From: Epiperipatus broadwayi
Lineage: Eukaryota > Onychophora > Udeonychophora > Euonychophora > Peripatidae
Direction: 5' to 3'
DNA: 64,000 bases
Assembly: GCA_028023455.1 (NCBI GenBank)
Contig: JAQFVV010000049.1
Span: forward strand, 4,129,649 to 4,193,648
Shown here: piece after piece, positions 62,505-64,000 of the stretch
How positions within the stretch are numbered: the first letter of the stretch is position 1
How the letters are laid out: the number at the start of each line of letters is the position of its first letter
Position numbers and translations under genes: made by a program
The notes under the pieces: generated by a model
Database searches by the model: none
Seen by the model: the letters and a program-made list of their open reading frames with translations, nothing else
What the model was told of the DNA's origin: nothing

Positions 62505-62810
62505 CATTGCCTTGACAAAAAATTGATATTTTTCTATTGTTTTATTCAGTTATTGATTGAACCTTGTAATATATTTAAAGAAATTGAACTCAAACTTTCA
62601 AACTTCCCACAGCTATCCAATCCATCTTATACAACTGGTACACAGGATCACATACATATGAAAAAGATCAATGACCTTCAATATATGTATTTCATGCTGA
62701 ACCCACACTCATCTGTTGATCCAGATCAGCATCTCTCATACATATATAAAAATCAGTGCTCAGTTTATATTAAGATAGCAAATCTTCAAACTTTAATAGA
62801 CAAGCATTAA
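62505..62810 (+). CDS. Candidate 3' terminal exon, unknown protein
   Basis: A strong acceptor tract (TTATTTTTATTTTTTTAG) precedes 62505. A second good acceptor (TCTATTGTTTTATTCAG) lies at 62549. The frame from either is open to a TAA at 62808-62810 and includes LLIEPCNIFKEIELKLSNFP, QDHIHMKKINDLQYMYFMLN and a C-terminal ANLQTLIDKH. The sequence is protein-like and not repeat-derived by eye. A good upstream donor in phase was not found, and no polyadenylation signal is close. Family not recognised. Confidence 0.4.
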   Translation, partial: HCLDKKLIFFYCFIQLLIEPCNIFKEIELKLSNFPQLSNPSYTTGTQDHIHMKKINDLQYMYFMLNPHSSVDPDQHLSYIYKNQCSVYIKIANLQTLIDKH

Positions 62811-63003
62811 TCTTCTCCACTCTCCAACTCTTCAGCCAACCATATTAAAAATCTGAGGATGGAATGCTCAAAGTCATTATTGATGCCAATATTATTGTCA
62901 TACCCATGTTGATCTTAAGTCAATTTAACCCCTCACATGCAGAACCTTAATATGTCCATTTAATTATACAGAAGAGGGATGGGCAAAATACAGGCTGAGT
63001 ATG

Positions 63004-63099
63004 TAATATTTAAATACATATATATTGTTTATACTAAACTTAATGCAATTAGAATTACATTAAGTTTAGTATAGACAATATACATGTATTTAAATATTA
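63004..63099. repeat. Short perfect-looking palindrome
   Basis: Arms 63004-63050 and 63053-63099 (TTGTTTATACTAAACTTAAT and complement) join with almost no loop. A miniature hairpin element followed by (AT)n and (GT)n. Confidence 0.75.
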
Positions 63100-63160
63100 T
63101 ATATATATATGTGTGTGTGTAAAATAAATAAAATGTCTGTTAATTAAAAACAAAATTGTA

Positions 63161-63758
63161 ATTATAAATGAAATAATAAATTTAACGGTTTACAAACTAT
63201 TATAAACAATCCTTAAAATTCGCAGAAGTACTTTCGGTGAATTTCTTCAACCTGCCTCAACTGCCATTAAATTCAAAATCAAAAGCGGAAGCAAACGTCA
63301 TCACTTCAAATTCCATGAAACTCGTATTTTAATGTTCGCAGCTTGTTGATTTATCAAATGCATTTTATTCCTATTTATAAGCGTGTAAAAAGTAAAAATA
63401 ATGATGATTTGATATCTCCTTCGGTTTTCTTTGATCATGAAAAAACATGTAAATATGGATTTAAATTTGATTTTGAAAATGTAAAAATTCTTCATGAAGA
63501 GAGAAACCATTGTAAAAGAAAAATTAAAGAGGCAATATTTATAAACAGGAATAAAATGCATTTGATAAATCGACAAGCTGCGAACGTTAAAATGCGAGAT
63601 TCGTGGAATTTGAAGTGATGATGTTTGCTTCCACTTTTGATTTTGAATTTAATGGCAGTTGAGGCAGGTTGAAGAAATTCACCAAAAGTACTTCTGCAGA
63701 TTTTAAGGATTGTTTATAATAGTTTGTAAACCGTTAAATTTATTATTTCATTTATAAT
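63161..63758 (+). mobile_element. PLE-derived palindrome 3 with GIY-YIG remnant
   Basis: Inverted arms of about 220 bp (63161-63380 and 63540-63758) enclose a spacer reading FDFENVKILHEERNHCKRKI then KEAIFINRNKMHL. This is the C-terminal KxKEAxxI segment of a Penelope-like GIY-YIG endonuclease. The right arm continues the same frame to a stop at 63616-63618, and the left arm encodes the same C-terminus on the minus strand. It is a PLE 3' end with an inverted tail copy. (AT)n follows. The remainder to 64000 has no identified feature. Confidence 0.7.
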
Positions 63759-64000
63759 ATATATATATATATAAATCATAGATATAATAAAATATCTTTA
63801 CTAACAACAAAATGATACATAACAATAGCTGTAATATAGTCATATAATCATCACAAATAAAAATAACAAAAAAGCTCTTTTCAGCAAATTTTAAATTTTT
63901 GCCCTTTTCAATATGGCTTAATTACAAAAATATATATATTTCATAGTAGCTTTTGTGAAAAACTATGTAGAATATTAAAATATACATTTAACTAATAATT

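Overview
This is a very AT-rich (by eye 70% A+T or more) stretch of metazoan nuclear DNA. It is built almost entirely of transposable elements, their solo LTRs, fold-back elements and microsatellites. Evidence for an animal host is the combination of Penelope-like elements (PLEs) with GIY-YIG endonuclease remnants, hAT elements with BED-finger/GTF2IRD2-ZBED5-type transposase fragments, a tRNA-derived SINE, and LTR elements with ATAT target duplications. I cannot name the phylum from sequence alone. There are no bacterial operons, rRNA genes, CRISPR arrays or intact functional tRNA genes. Layout: 1.38-6.96 kb is a complete, young, non-autonomous LTR retrotransposon (two long LTRs, primer-binding site, polypurine tract, one intact 500-codon ORF, no pol). 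6.98-8.65, 12.65-14.78, 24.32-27.61, 38.91-42.13 and 49.26-50.70 kb are probable solo LTRs, TG...CA or nearly so, mostly sitting in (AT)n. 16.46-20.43 kb is a decayed hAT transposon on the minus strand, itself interrupted by a palindromic insertion. PLE remnants lie at 22.0-22.5, 23.2-24.3, 28.6-30.7 (minus), 30.75-32.1 (plus), 54.2-54.7 and 63.2-63.8 kb. 32.8-37.8 kb and 50.7-59.5 kb each hold two diverged direct copies of a long LTR-like unit. 59.53-61.26 kb is a TIR transposon with a perfect 8-bp target duplication. Small hAT elements lie at 48.34-48.88 and 61.70-62.10 kb. Fold-back (MITE-like) elements are scattered throughout. Host coding sequence, if present, is limited to short exon-like islands. 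The best are at 61.60-61.70 and 62.50-62.81 kb, with weaker ones at 15.0-16.0 and 43.2-47.2 kb; the protein family is not recognised. Most long open frames in the window are low-complexity translations of microsatellites or minisatellites. The intact coding sequence that stands out is the coiled-coil/basic protein of the first LTR element. The most notable system-level pattern is recurrent palindromes made from the 3' ends of different PLEs.
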